From: an uncultured Gammaproteobacteria bacterium
Lineage (GTDB): Bacteria; Pseudomonadota; Gammaproteobacteria; Pseudomonadales; Pseudohongiellaceae
DNA: 50,981 nucleotides
Assembly (NCBI GenBank): GCA_913060495.1
Contig: CAJXRP010000025.1
Coordinates: forward strand, 1 to 50,981
Reading direction: 5' to 3'
Under the pieces are notes generated by a model. It ran no database searches and was not told the origin of the DNA. It saw nothing but the letters and a program-made list of their open reading frames with translations. Both the position numbers and the translations under genes were made by a program. Numbering within the stretch: the first letter of the stretch is position 1; each line of letters begins with the position of its first letter. Positions 18,928 to 29,811 of the stretch are shown in pieces.

Positions 18928-20418
18928 CTACACAGAGTCTTGCTTTTCGCGGCTCTCGATGCCGAGCTCTTGCCAAAGTTTATCGACCCGCGCTTTCACC
19001 TCATCGCTCATAGCGATAGTTTCGCCCCAATTGCGGGTTGTTTCGCCTTCTATCTTGTTTGTTGCATCCATACCCATTTTCGAGCCAAGGCCCGATACGG
19101 GAGAAGCGAAATCTAGGTAGTCTATCGGAGTGTTGTCAATGAGCACGGTATCGCGAATAGGATCCATGCGCGTGGTTACCGCCCAGATCACATCGTCCCA
19201 GCTTCGAATATTTACATCGTCGTCCACTACGATAACAAACTTCGTATACATGAACTGTCGCAGAAAAGACCATACTCCCATCATCACTCGTTTGGCATGA
19301 CCGGGATACTGCTTCTTTATGCTGACTACCGCTAAGCGGTAAGAGCAACCTTCTGGTGGAAGATAGAAGTCGACGATCTCTGGAAATTGTTTCTGTAGGA
19401 GCGGCACGAATACTTCATTCAGCGCGACGCCGAGCATCGCCGGTTCGTCTGGTGGCCGGCCCGTGTAGGTGCTGTGATAAATTGGATCTTTACGGTGGGT
19501 AATACAAGTTACCGTGAACACGGGGAACTTCTCCACCTCATTGTAGTAGCCAGTATGATCGCCATAAGGGCCTTCGTCGGCCATCTCGCCAGGCTCGATG
19601 ACGCCTTCTAAGACAAACTCTGCACTGGCGGGCACCTGTAAGTCATTGGTTCGTGATTTGACGACATCGGTCTTGCTGCCGCGCAGTAATCCTGCGAAGG
19701 CATATTCAGACAGAGTGTCGGGCACAGGAGTCACAGTAGCTAATATAGTTGCGGGGTCGGCACCGATAGCGATAGAGATAGGGAAGGCTTCACCCGGATG
19801 GGCTTGTTGCCATTCACGAAAATCCAGCGCACCGCCACGATGAGACAGCCAACGCATAATAAGTTTATTTGGGCCCGCTAACTGCATGCGGTAGATACCG
19901 AGGTTCTGTCGTTCTTTTTCGGGGCCCCTAGTTATAACCAGAGGCCAAGTAACAAGAGGTGCTACATCACCGGGCCAGCATGTCTGGATGGGTAGAAAAT
20001 TTAGGTCTATGTCATCACCTTCGATAACTACTTCCTGACAAGGTGCGGACTTGCGTACATTGGCGGGCATATTCAGCACGCTCTTGTAGCTCGGTAGAGA
20101 CTCCCAAAGATGCTTCCATCCCTTGGGCGGTTCGGGCTCTTTCAGGAAGGCTAACAATTTCCCTACGTCTCTAAGGCCTTCTATATCTTCTTGTCCCATG
20201 GCCAGCGCTATGCGCCTAGTGTTACCAAATAAGTTGGTAAGCATAGGGATCTTCGATCCCTTGGGGTTTTCAAAGAGTAGTGCGGGACCATTGCTGCGCA
20301 GCGTGCGATCACTTATCTCGGTGACTTCGAGATAAGGGTCAACCTCAGTTTGGATTCGCTTGAGTTCGCCTTCTTTTTCAAGAAGCTTTATAAAATCGCG
20401 CAAATCTCTAAATGACAT
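18928..20418 (-). CDS. ubiD: 4-hydroxy-3-polyprenylbenzoate decarboxylase
   Basis: prFMN-dependent decarboxylase of ubiquinone synthesis. 496 residues, against 497 in E. coli. [18 protein letters not shown] opens the protein. Downstream are [19 protein letters not shown] and [20 protein letters not shown], which holds the catalytic Glu region, then [19 protein letters not shown]. Cytosolic hexamer in the family. A ubiX partner that supplies prFMN is not in this window. It lies directly downstream of rho, an order also seen in Pseudomonas. Confidence 0.95.
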   Translation of the reverse strand: MSFRDLRDFIKLLEKEGELKRIQTEVDPYLEVTEISDRTLRSNGPALLFENPKGSKIPMLTNLFGNTRRIALAMGQEDIEGLRDVGKLLAFLKEPEPPKGWKHLWESLPSYKSVLNMPANVRKSAPCQEVVIEGDDIDLNFLPIQTCWPGDVAPLVTWPLVITRGPEKERQNLGIYRMQLAGPNKLIMRWLSHRGGALDFREWQQAHPGEAFPISIAIGADPATILATVTPVPDTLSEYAFAGLLRGSKTDVVKSRTNDLQVPASAEFVLEGVIEPGEMADEGPYGDHTGYYNEVEKFPVFTVTCITHRKDPIYHSTYTGRPPDEPAMLGVALNEVFVPLLQKQFPEIVDFYLPPEGCSYRLAVVSIKKQYPGHAKRVMMGVWSFLRQFMYTKFVIVVDDDVNIRSWDDVIWAVTTRMDPIRDTVLIDNTPIDYLDFASPVSGLGSKMGMDATNKIEGETTRNWGETIAMSDEVKARVDKLWQELGIESREKQDSV

Positions 20419-20471
20419 GGCTGACCGTTTACGTTGCTAGCAGGTTGATAGGGAAATATCTCAAGACCGAG

Positions 20472-21731
20472 TTACTTCCGTTTCATAGAATTGAAGAACT
20501 CTTCATTCGTTTTTGTTTCTTTTAGTTTGTCGATAATGAATTCGGTCGCCTGCACATCTTCCATCGAGGTAAGCAGCTTGCGCAGAATCCACATGCGTTG
20601 TAATTCTTCTTCGGAGGTTAGCAATTCTTCCCGACGCGTGCCAGATTTGCGCACGTTAATAGCAGGGTAGACGCGCTTCTCTGCGATCTTTCGATCGAGA
20701 TGCAATTCCATATTACCCGTGCCTTTAAATTCTTCGTAGATTACTTCGTCCATCTTCGATCCAGTCTCGACCAGAGCTGTAGCGATAATAGTGAGGCTGC
20801 CACCTTCTTCCAGATTTCTTGCCGCACCGAAGAATCTCTTCGGACGTTCCAGCGCGTGTGCATCGACACCACCGGTTAAGACCTTGCCGGAGGAAGGAAT
20901 AATTGTGTTGTAGGCTCTGGCAAGACGTGTAATCGAGTCTAGCAAGATGATTACGTCTTCCTTGTGTTCTACCAGGCGTTTCGCCTTCTCGATTACCATC
21001 TCTGCTACTTGTACGTGCCGCGCAGGTGGCTCATCGAATGTGCTGGCAACTACTTCGCCACGCACAGAGCGCTGCATCTCTGTTACTTCTTCTGGTCGCT
21101 CGTCAATTAGTAGAACGATGAGTCTGCATTCAGGATTATTCTTTGCAATCGACTGCGCCATGTTTTGCAGGATTAGAGTCTTACCTGCCTTTGGTGGTGA
21201 AACGATGAGGCCGCGCTGTCCTTTCCCGATCGGGGCAGCCAAGTCGATGACTCGGGCGCTGAGATCTTCAGTGCTGCCGTTGCCAACTTCAAGAGTAAGT
21301 CTGTCATCTGGAAAGAGAGGAGTGAGGTTTTCGAAAAGGATCTTGTTCTTGGATTCTTCAGGGCTGCTGAAGTTAATTTCGTGAATCTTTAATAGTGCAA
21401 AATAACGCTCGCCGTCTTTTGGCGGTCTAATTTTTCCTGCGACCGTGTCGCCGGTGCGAAGGTTAAAGCGTCTTATCTGGCTAGGCGAAACGTAGATATC
21501 ATCTGGCCCTGCCAAATATGAAGAGTCTGCGGAACGCAGAAACCCAAACCCGTCCTGCAATATTTCCAACACCCCATCGCCAGAAATATCCTCACCGCTC
21601 TTCGCATGCTTCTTGAGTAAGACGAAGATGATGTCTTGCTTACGTGTTCTCGAAACATTGTCCAATCCCATTTCGTGGGCAGTAGCTAGAAGTTCGGCGA
21701 TTGGCTTTTGTTTTAATTCGGTTAAGTTCAT
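20472..21731 (-). CDS. rho: Transcription termination factor Rho
   Basis: Hexameric RNA-dependent ATPase that terminates transcription. 419 residues, exactly the length of E. coli Rho. The N-terminal [22 protein letters not shown] is canonical. The cold-shock RNA-binding domain includes [23 protein letters not shown], the P-loop is PPKAGKTIL, and the secondary RNA-site Q and R loops follow, with [21 protein letters not shown]. The C-terminus [10 protein letters not shown] is typical. It follows trxA on the same strand, separated by a 595-base leader described separately. Confidence 0.98.
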   Translation of the reverse strand: MNLTELKQKPIAELLATAHEMGLDNVSRTRKQDIIFVLLKKHAKSGEDISGDGVLEILQDGFGFLRSADSSYLAGPDDIYVSPSQIRRFNLRTGDTVAGKIRPPKDGERYFALLKIHEINFSSPEESKNKILFENLTPLFPDDRLTLEVGNGSTEDLSARVIDLAAPIGKGQRGLIVSPPKAGKTLILQNMAQSIAKNNPECRLIVLLIDERPEEVTEMQRSVRGEVVASTFDEPPARHVQVAEMVIEKAKRLVEHKEDVIILLDSITRLARAYNTIIPSSGKVLTGGVDAHALERPKRFFGAARNLEEGGSLTIIATALVETGSKMDEVIYEEFKGTGNMELHLDRKIAEKRVYPAINVRKSGTRREELLTSEEELQRMWILRKLLTSMEDVQATEFIIDKLKETKTNEEFFNSMKRK

Positions 21732-22284
21732 GTGTTTGGATCTTCTTGTGAGGTTAGGAGTGTCTAGGTTGGGTTAATTGATTTTTTGTCAGATGTAGTT
21801 GGGCTGCCAGATTGTTATTGGCACGCACATCTAAGAGTCATAGATAAAATAATATTAATTAGGGGCTTCGTTAAGGATTTGGGTTTAAGTTTTGGATAGT
21901 GTGCAAGGCGGAGATTGTTGTTTTATGCCGTTAACGACTGATTATTCGTATGCGGTGATATCGATTGCATCACTTGCATTTTATATCGGTAGTTAGTTTG
22001 TTGACTGTAGCTCTTTGGCTATCTATGTAAATATTAAATCGTCAACGTATTATTTTCAGCTTCAACTTTTCCGCAATATAGACCTACTTTTCAGTTATGT
22101 CCACCTGTAAATATTAGTCGATAGAGCAAGGTGGGCTTTTAAATTCGTTTAATTTTGATTCAGGGTATCGGACTAGCATCCGGCGAGTCGTGATAAAGAA
22201 TCAGGGTATTTGGTGTTTAGTATTAGGTTTTGGTAGTTTGATCGATCAATTTCTGTGTTGAATTGATTCGACTTGATCACATCC
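21732..22284 (-). promoter_or_regulatory. Long C-rich, G-poor leader of rho
   Basis: No credible gene is seen in either strand here. Read in the rho direction the leader is A/C-rich. The 49 bases just before the ATG contain 18 C and 3 G. Such C-over-G stretches are the known signature of Rho-utilisation (rut) sites, and rho is autoregulated by premature termination in its leader in E. coli. The strand bias is seen directly; the autoregulation is inferred. The E. coli leader peptide rhoL was not recognised. The distal part also has AT-rich patches that could hold the rho promoter. Confidence 0.55.
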
Positions 22285-22315
22285 TGTGGCATCTCGAGAT
22301 CTTCGAGATGCCACA
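22285..22315. terminator. Perfect 13-bp hairpin after trxA
   Basis: Two 13-base arms (22285-22297 and 22303-22315) are perfectly complementary around a five-base loop, 11 bases past the trxA stop. The arms contain GGCATCTCGA. In the trxA direction the stem is followed by GGATGTG rather than T residues, so it is not a standard intrinsic terminator. It may slow polymerase, protect the trxA 3' end, or separate trxA from rho. Confidence 0.5.
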
Positions 22316-22326
22316 TTAAACGCAAT

Positions 22327-22653
22327 TTAAATCACGCTGTCAATAAAAGCGGAAAGTTGTGATTTAGACAACGCACCGACTTTTGTGCCGGCTACGTCAC
22401 CATTGTTGAAAACGATTAGTGTAGGAATGCCTCTCACGCCATATTTCGGTGCAGTTTCGACGTTAGCATCGACATCCATTTTACAGATCTTCAGCTTGCC
22501 GTCGTATTCGCCAGCGAGCTCTTCGAGAACGGGCGCAATCATCTTGCAGGGGCCACACCACTCCGCCCAGAAATCAACTAGGACGGGGCCTTCGGCTTGA
22601 AGTACGTCAGCTTCGAAACTGCTGTCAGATATGTGAACGATATTGTCGCTCAT
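22327..22653 (-). CDS. trxA: Thioredoxin 1
   Basis: Cytosolic dithiol-disulfide reductase, 108 residues. The active site is [18 protein letters not shown] and the cis-Pro loop is [11 protein letters not shown]. Length and both motifs are typical of TrxA. A Shine-Dalgarno (AAGGA) precedes the ATG. It is followed by rho, an association conserved with E. coli, though the hairpin and long leader suggest separate transcripts or attenuation between them. Confidence 0.97.
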   Translation of the reverse strand: MSDNIVHISDSSFEADVLQAEGPVLVDFWAEWCGPCKMIAPVLEELAGEYDGKLKICKMDVDANVETAPKYGVRGIPTLIVFNNGDVAGTKVGALSKSQLSAFIDSVI

Positions 22654-22815
22654 AGGAGGTTTCCTTGTAGTAAGCTATTTTGAGTGAAGAGTCGTAAATG
22701 AGGAGCTGCTAGATAAGAAGTACTCGATTACATGCTCGTGTGATGCCTATGATAAGGCCAAAAATTTAGGTTTCAAGTGGCAGCTCAAATTTGCAGCCAA
22801 TACTGGTCAGATAGT

Positions 22816-23976
<1,161 letters not shown>

Positions 23977-24029
23977 TTATATGCCAGAAACTGGGCTGCG
24001 TCCCTCAATGGCAAATAATCTTCCTGTAA

Positions 24030-26186
24030 ATGGAATTGAAGGCAAAATCTGTGAATAAGACAAAATTTATCGTAGTCGCCCTAATAGCGATAGCCGTACT
24101 CGGCTATATCACTTTGGATCTAGGGCAATATCTAACCCTTGAATATGCGCAATCACAACTCTCTAGTATTCAAGATTACAAGAATGAGAATTTTGCGCAG
24201 ACAGCTCTCCTCTACTTTACCGGGTATGTGATAGCCACTTCTCTCTCCATTCCCGGAGCTATTATTATCACGTTGCTAGGCGGTGCCATATTTGGCGTGT
24301 TCTGGGGGACGTTGTTGGTTTCCTTTGCTAGTAGCATTGGTGCAACCATGGCTTTTCTAGTATCACGCGTGTTACTTCGTGACTGGGTGGAAAGACGATT
24401 TGGTGACTACCTAGCACCCCTGAATAAAGGTATAGAGAAGGACGGCAGTTTCTATCTTTTCAGCATTCGCATGGTCCCGCTATTTCCCTTCTTTGTTGTG
24501 AACCTCCTGATGGGATTGACTGCTATCCGCACAACCTCGTTCTATCTTGCGAGTCAGGCTGGCATGTTAATCGGTACGGTCGTTTACGTGAATGCTGGTT
24601 CCGAGCTTTCACAGATTACTTCACTCTCGGGTTTGGTGAGTGCGCCAGTCTTGTCTTCGCTCGTGTTGTTGGGGGTATTCCCATTGATCGCCAAATTGAT
24701 TCTCAACAGCGTGCAGCGCAATAAGGCGCTAAAGCGATTCGAGAAGCCGAAGAGATTTGATGCCAACGTCGTGGTGATCGGGGCTGGGTCGGCTGGCCTT
24801 GTATCTTCGCTGATTACGGCGGGGGCGAAAGCTAAAGTGATTCTAATCGAGAAGCACAAGATGGGAGGCGACTGTCTGAATACTGGCTGCGTTCCTAGCA
24901 AGGCAATAATCCGCAGTGGTCGCATCATGTCTTATATAAGGCGTGCGAAGGAATTCGGAATTGATGCTGCTGAGGGAAAAGTAGATTTCTCAGCAGTAAT
25001 GGCACGGGTGCAAGGAGTGATCAAAACTATTGAACCCCATGACTCTGTAGAGCGTTTCGAATCTTTAGGTGTCGAGGTTGAATTAGGCGATGCGGTTATC
25101 GAATCACCGTATTCTGTAAAGGTAAACGACAGAACAATCACCACGCGCTCGATAATTCTTGCCACGGGAGCACGACCTTTCGTGCCGCCGATTCCTGGTT
25201 TGAATGACATTGAATATCTCACCTCTGATTCTGTATGGTCGTTGGATGAGCTGCCGAAGCGGCTGCTAGTGGTAGGTGGTGGACCGATCGGTTGTGAATT
25301 GGCGCAGGCTTTCAGCAACCTCGGCGCAGAGGTGACACAGGTAGATATGGCAGAACGTATTATGCCGCGTGAGGATGAAGAAGTATCCGAGATAGTTTCC
25401 AAAGCTTTTCGCGAGCAGGGCATTCAACTTCTCACTGGTCATAAGTTGTTGAAGTTTGGTGCCGACGATAACGGAGATTATATGGAGGCGGACAATAACG
25501 GTGAGACCGTTAGAGTCGAATTCGATAAGGTGTTGTTGGCGATTGGTCGTAAGGCGAACGTAGAAGGTTTCGGTCTGGAAAACTTGGATCTGGCGCTGAC
25601 CAAGCAAGGCACGGTTGAGGTCAACGAATATCTACAAACAAGCTTGCCAAATATTTTTGCTTGCGGCGATGTGGCTGGTCCTTACCAGTTTACTCATATG
25701 GCATCGTTTCAGGCTTGGTTCGCCTCATTGAATGCAATGTTGGGTGGGCTCTGGCGCTCTAAGGTGAATTACAACGTCGTGCCTTGGGCAACGTTTACCG
25801 ATCCCGAAGTCGCGAGAGTTGGGTTGAGTGAGACGGAAGCAAAAGCGCAAAACATTGCTTATGAGCTTACTCGTTATGAAATGGATCACCATGACCGTTC
25901 GCTAGCAGATGGAGAGGCTCATGGATTTATCAAGGTTCTCACAGTGCCGGGTAAGGATAAGATTCTCGGAGTAACTATTGTTGGGCATCACGCAGGTGAG
26001 GTAATTGGGGAGTTTGTTTTCGCTATGACCCACGGCATGGGCCTGAAAAAGATTTCGGCAGTGACGCATATCTATCCGACTCTGTTAGAGGCGAATAAAT
26101 TTGCAGCCAACGCCTGGCGTAGTGAGCGCCTTCCAGTAAAGTACTTTCCGTATTTAGAGAAGTTTTTCGCCTGGCGGCGTAATTAG
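24030..26186 (+). CDS. Fusion of VTT (TVP38/DedA-like) membrane domain and flavin disulfide reductase
   Basis: 718 residues. The N-terminal ~235 residues form a VTT/SNARE-associated membrane domain with several helices. It includes GYVIATSLSIPGAIIITLLG, FASSIGATMAFLVSR and FFVVNLLMGLT, typical of TVP38/TMEM64 proteins. The rest is a class I pyridine nucleotide-disulfide oxidoreductase. FAD binds at VVVIGAGSAGLVSS, the redox pair Cys282/Cys287 lies in GGDCLNTGCVPSKA, NAD(P)H binds at VVGGGPIGCELAQAF, the second FAD motif is FACGDVAGPYQFTH, and the C-terminal THIYPTLLEANK supplies His and Glu. It resembles MerA-like enzymes but lacks the heavy-metal domain and the C-terminal Cys pair. The natural substrate is unknown. 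The start could be the GTG at 24051. Its end overlaps the dsbB end by four bases. Confidence 0.88.
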   Translation: MELKAKSVNKTKFIVVALIAIAVLGYITLDLGQYLTLEYAQSQLSSIQDYKNENFAQTALLYFTGYVIATSLSIPGAIIITLLGGAIFGVFWGTLLVSFASSIGATMAFLVSRVLLRDWVERRFGDYLAPLNKGIEKDGSFYLFSIRMVPLFPFFVVNLLMGLTAIRTTSFYLASQAGMLIGTVVYVNAGSELSQITSLSGLVSAPVLSSLVLLGVFPLIAKLILNSVQRNKALKRFEKPKRFDANVVVIGAGSAGLVSSLITAGAKAKVILIEKHKMGGDCLNTGCVPSKAIIRSGRIMSYIRRAKEFGIDAAEGKVDFSAVMARVQGVIKTIEPHDSVERFESLGVEVELGDAVIESPYSVKVNDRTITTRSIILATGARPFVPPIPGLNDIEYLTSDSVWSLDELPKRLLVVGGGPIGCELAQAFSNLGAEVTQVDMAERIMPREDEEVSEIVSKAFREQGIQLLTGHKLLKFGADDNGDYMEADNNGETVRVEFDKVLLAIGRKANVEGFGLENLDLALTKQGTVEVNEYLQTSLPNIFACGDVAGPYQFTHMASFQAWFASLNAMLGGLWRSKVNYNVVPWATFTDPEVARVGLSETEAKAQNIAYELTRYEMDHHDRSLADGEAHGFIKVLTVPGKDKILGVTIVGHHAGEVIGEFVFAMTHGMGLKKISAVTHIYPTLLEANKFAANAWRSERLPVKYFPYLEKFFAWRRN

Positions 26187-26692
26187 TCTACTGTCTGTTG
26201 GCGGAATGCTGTAAATAGACATACTGCAAATAGACCAGCAAAGGCGATTATGGACATCTCGGCAATTGAGAAAATGCCCAAGAATCGGAACTGAACTTCC
26301 GCACAGTTGCCGTCACCCACTAGCAGGAAGTCCAGCAGTTGGACGAACGGGAAGTTATCGCGAATATAGGTGAATCCGGGTCCGCATGCAGGCACTAAAT
26401 CTTCGGGTAGGTGCTGTAACCAAATTTGCCTTCCAGCAAAATAGCTGCCGAAGATGCACATCGCAGCTGCTGCGAAGGCATAGATCTTCTGGCCATCGGC
26501 GCCGGGATTGTGAATCGCAGACGCCAGACACACTAGCCCGCAGAGAATGAAGAAGACGCGCTGTGTAATGCACAGGCCGCAAGGCGAAAAGAGCATTACG
26601 TGTTCCATATACAGCGCAATAGCGATAGTGGTCACAGTGGCTAGAAAAACGCCTATATTGATTATTCTATTGCCGGGAATTGCCAGGGCCAT
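26183..26692 (-). CDS. dsbB: Disulfide bond formation protein DsbB
   Basis: Inner-membrane quinone reductase that reoxidises DsbA. 169 residues with four hydrophobic helices. The first periplasmic pair is the CGLC of FSPCGLCITQRVFFI. The second loop has Cys in VPACGPGFTYI and possibly GDGNCAEVQF, as in family members. A strong Shine-Dalgarno (TAGGAG) lies seven bases before the ATG. No partner dsbA lies adjacent, and the DsbA-fold protein at 42900 is a cytosolic FrnE type. Confidence 0.92.
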   Translation of the reverse strand: MALAIPGNRIINIGVFLATVTTIAIALYMEHVMLFSPCGLCITQRVFFILCGLVCLASAIHNPGADGQKIYAFAAAAMCIFGSYFAGRQIWLQHLPEDLVPACGPGFTYIRDNFPFVQLLDFLLVGDGNCAEVQFRFLGIFSIAEMSIIAFAGLFAVCLFTAFRQQTVD

Positions 26693-26799
26693 CGACTGCT
26701 CCTAATACTTTATTTTGTTGTGTCTTTCCGGTGATTGCGGCTGTGTACGCCTAAGTTATAGCGCAGCAGTTTAGCATACTCGTTTTACGCCCAGAACCG

Positions 26800-28368
26800 T
26801 TACGCGTTATTCCAGTCCTTTAGATATTCGTCGAAGTCTACGGTATCCAAATTTTCTATTTCTATCTGCTTCTGTAGCGATTGTGTGGCCGTATCACGCA
26901 TCATTTTTGCAGTTTCTTCACTGAGGCCATTATTTTGTAGGTCGTCGCGATGCTTGGCCGACTGTTGCATGGAGAATTCAAAGAATGACATGCCGCCCGC
27001 CTTCATGTCTTTCAGAATTCTACCGGAGGGGGTGAGGTCGGGATCTTTCACCTTGGCAGATTGTGCAACTAGGCTGCTGGTATAGTTCGTGCTCTCATGA
27101 ATACTGTCTAATATTGATGCGGCGTTGCCGACCTCTGCCAAGATCTCGTCAGCCCATTCAGTCATTTGTTTGGGTTTGCCTTCCAGGTTGAGAGAGAGCT
27201 CTGGATTGCGGCCGTGTTCAACTACCTTGGCGATATTGTCTGCCACTTCGAAGAACTCTTGCTTGTGACACTCAGGACTCTCACCCAATAGGCAGTGCAA
27301 TAAGAAGCTGTCTAGAAAATGAATCTGCTCTGAATCTATTCCGAAGGGAAGATAAGGGTTCAGATCTAACGCTCTAACTTCGATATATTCGATGCCATCT
27401 TGGGTCAATGCCTCTAAGGGACGCTGACCACTCTTGACCACGCGCTTCGGCCTGATCGTGCTATAGAATTCATTCTCGAGTTGTAGCAAGTTTGTGTTGA
27501 GTTGCAGATATTCGTCATCTTTACTCTGGCCTAAGGCTTCGTATTCAGGATAAGGAGTGTTCATTGCATCACGTAGACAATCTGCATAGGAGTCTAACTC
27601 GTTGTAACAAACGAACAGTGACTTTTGTGCCTCGCTGCTGTAACCCAAATTTCCCATGCGCAAACAGGTCGCATCTGGCAAATAGAGACTAGTGTCATCT
27701 AATTGCTGCAGACCATGTTCGCGACCTTGCACGAAACATTTACAGGCTGCTGGGGATGCGCCAAATAGGTAGATAAGCAGCCAAGAATAGCGATGAAAAT
27801 TTCTAATTAAGTGCAGATACTTCTCTGTTTTGAAATCTTTCAATTCGCCCTTGAATCCACATATTTCCGCGTAAGGTTGCCAGAACGATTCAGGCATAGA
27901 AAAGTTGTAGTGAATGCCGGAGATGATTTGCATTAGCCGACCATAGCGATTACTCAATCCATGGCGGTAGAGCGTCTTTAGCTTGCCGACATTGGAGGAA
28001 CCGTATTGTGCTATTGGAATATCTTCCGAGGAGCCCAGCGGGCAGGGCATACTTGACACCCACAGCATTTCGCCATTCTCTAGATTCTGCAGAGTAAAGC
28101 GATGTATGTCTTCCATCGTCTTCAGGCATTCATCAATATCGCTATAGGCGGGGGTAATGAATTCGAGCAGAGATTCACTGAAGTCAGTGGTAATAAAGGG
28201 GTTGGTTAGGCTAGAGCCTAGTGCTTGAGGATGGCTCGTGAGTGAAATATAGCCGTCAGGGGATACTCGCAGACTCTCTTTCTCGATTCCTCGATGAATC
28301 TCCCCCCATGCCACGTCAAATTCGGGAAGCTTGTAGTGTTGCAGGCACTCGTTGAATTCTTTGCTCAA
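26800..28368 (-). CDS. gshA: Glutamate-cysteine ligase
   Basis: ATP-dependent first step of glutathione synthesis. 522 residues, close to 518 in E. coli, proteobacterial type 1. The N-terminal block GIEKESLRVSPDGYIS with the metal/substrate Glu residues, TTDFSESLLEFITPAY, ISGIHYNFSMP and EVRALDLNPYLPFGI are diagnostic. The initiation codon is TTG, preceded by AGGAG at an eight-base spacing; E. coli gshA also starts with TTG, so a weak start seems conserved. The organism therefore makes glutathione, relevant to the FrnE-type protein at 42900. Confidence 0.96.
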   Translation of the reverse strand: MSKEFNECLQHYKLPEFDVAWGEIHRGIEKESLRVSPDGYISLTSHPQALGSSLTNPFITTDFSESLLEFITPAYSDIDECLKTMEDIHRFTLQNLENGEMLWVSSMPCPLGSSEDIPIAQYGSSNVGKLKTLYRHGLSNRYGRLMQIISGIHYNFSMPESFWQPYAEICGFKGELKDFKTEKYLHLIRNFHRYSWLLIYLFGASPAACKCFVQGREHGLQQLDDTSLYLPDATCLRMGNLGYSSEAQKSLFVCYNELDSYADCLRDAMNTPYPEYEALGQSKDDEYLQLNTNLLQLENEFYSTIRPKRVVKSGQRPLEALTQDGIEYIEVRALDLNPYLPFGIDSEQIHFLDSFLLHCLLGESPECHKQEFFEVADNIAKVVEHGRNPELSLNLEGKPKQMTEWADEILAEVGNAASILDSIHESTNYTSSLVAQSAKVKDPDLTPSGRILKDMKAGGMSFFEFSMQQSAKHRDDLQNNGLSEETAKMMRDTATQSLQKQIEIENLDTVDFDEYLKDWNNA

Positions 28369-28569
28369 GGTATCTCCTGGAAGGTCTGTTTATTCGCGGC
28401 TCGTTTAGTTGCTATGCGGCACATTGGCTTGATAATGCATTAGCCCCGACTTGAGCGATGACTCGTTTCAGGTGAGCGGCATTATGACAAATATCATTAG
28501 CCAGTGCTAACGGGACTTTGCAGTGGAATTAGTGGTCTGGAAACTGTTTCAAAGTCGTCAGTTAGCGCT

Positions 28570-28980
28570 CTAAATCTGTTTAAATCGATGAATGAGGCGT
28601 CGATCTTTCTTGTTTGGCTTGCCAGCTGAGGGCCCGAGGCTGGGCTGAGCCTTGCGCTGGGCCGCCAATTCCAGGCGTTCCTTGATGCTTTCTTCAGTTT
28701 CCTCATACAGCAGTTGCGCCTCAGGAGCGCCGCGACGTTGCTCAGACAGGGCCTTGATGGTCACTGTCTTCTCGTCAAAGCCTTGGCGTAGGCGGACTTT
28801 CATGTCTACTTCGACTTCCTTGCCAGGTTTACAGCGACTGCCTTCGCAGTAAACCTTGCCACCATCAATTGCCTGCTTGGCTAGCGAGCGAGTCTTATAG
28901 AAGCGTGCCGCCCAGAGCCACTTGTCCAGGCGTAGTCGGCGTAGTTCGTTATTTTTGTCTAAGCTCGTACTCTTTGCCAT
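28570..28980 (-). CDS. hslR: Hsp15, ribosome-associated S4-domain heat shock protein
   Basis: 136 residues. The S4 RNA-binding domain occupies about residues 14-75 (RLRLDKWLWAARFYKTRSLA, AIDGGKVYCEG). The basic tail includes KPNKKDRRLIHRFK. Hsp15 binds stalled 50S subunits carrying nascent chains and helps recycle them. The gene lies 18 bases after yrfG on the same strand, the yrfG-hslR order of E. coli. Confidence 0.94.
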   Translation of the reverse strand: MAKSTSLDKNNELRRLRLDKWLWAARFYKTRSLAKQAIDGGKVYCEGSRCKPGKEVEVDMKVRLRQGFDEKTVTIKALSEQRRGAPEAQLLYEETEESIKERLELAAQRKAQPSLGPSAGKPNKKDRRLIHRFKQI

Positions 28981-28998
28981 TGTGGACTCAAATTCGAA

Positions 28999-29676
28999 TT
29001 ACGAGAGGATGTTGCTGTGGGATTGTGATGGCATGATCGTCGAAAAGTCATCAACCTGTGGAAACTCATCCATCAGCACAGCGGGTTTTTTGCTATCGGG
29101 TTTTTCAATTCCGAACAGATGCCTAATGCCTTCTCGGCGCGCCTGTCTGAGCACGGGCAAAGAATCATCAAAGAGTGCGGTACGTTCGGGATCGTATTCT
29201 TCCAAGCTTTGTAATGATTTCCAGAAGCCGTGGTTCTCTTTCGCCAGCTTAAGGGTGTGTGAGCTTATGCATTGATCGAAATAATGCGAGATGCCCGTGT
29301 GCTCCATCTTAATTTCCAAGCTGGAAGGGTGTGCATTTGTGATCAGCAAGACTCGCTTCTCGCCACCCTTCAATCCTTGCAACAATTCTTCAACGTTTGG
29401 GCGCACATTTATTTTGTGTTTAACGGAGGTCTTTAACCCAGTTATATCCAGTTCCAATTCTTGCTTCCAGTAGTCGAGGCAATACCAATCTAAGGTGCCG
29501 CTGACTTCGGCATATTTGCTATGAATGATCTCAAGTGCGGCTGCCTCACTCACGCCGTGTTTGTCGCTATAGCATTTGGGAATTAGTTGGCGCCAAAAAT
29601 AATTGTCGAAATGTAAATCCAATAGGGTGCCGTCCATATCGAACATGATGGTGTCGATGTCTGACCACGGTGGCAT
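28999..29676 (-). CDS. yrfG: GMP/IMP nucleotidase, HAD superfamily
   Basis: 225 residues from the ATG at 29676, chosen over the upstream 29727 start because GGGAG lies seven bases before it and E. coli YrfG begins the same way. HAD motif I is MFDMDGTLLDLHFDNYFW, motif II is LLITNAHPSSLEIK, and motif III/IV is ERTALFDDSLPVLRQA. The WYCLDYWKQEL segment is characteristic of YrfG. Dephosphorylates purine mononucleotides in E. coli. First gene of yrfG-hslR and divergent from cysQ, with both promoters likely in the ~135 bases between them. Confidence 0.92.
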   Translation of the reverse strand: MPPWSDIDTIMFDMDGTLLDLHFDNYFWRQLIPKCYSDKHGVSEAAALEIIHSKYAEVSGTLDWYCLDYWKQELELDITGLKTSVKHKINVRPNVEELLQGLKGGEKRVLLITNAHPSSLEIKMEHTGISHYFDQCISSHTLKLAKENHGFWKSLQSLEEYDPERTALFDDSLPVLRQARREGIRHLFGIEKPDSKKPAVLMDEFPQVDDFSTIMPSQSHSNILS

Positions 29677-29811
29677 TGATTTCTCCCAAAAATAAGCCTT
29701 GGCAAGGACTGGCGGCTCATGCAACATGATACAGCCGATACATGAAGCAGTACCAGCGCCATGCTGCTGCTAGTTAATAGATTTAACCTTCGCTAAAGGA
29801 TGTGTTTATAG

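Noticed and set aside
21732..22326. A missed gene or tRNA in the 595-base gap between rho and trxA
   Set aside because: No frame with a start signal and no cloverleaf pattern seen; the strand-biased composition fits an untranslated rho leader.
28497..28706. Minus-strand frame overlapping the 3' end of hslR
   Set aside because: Shadow of hslR in another frame, with no independent start signal or family match.
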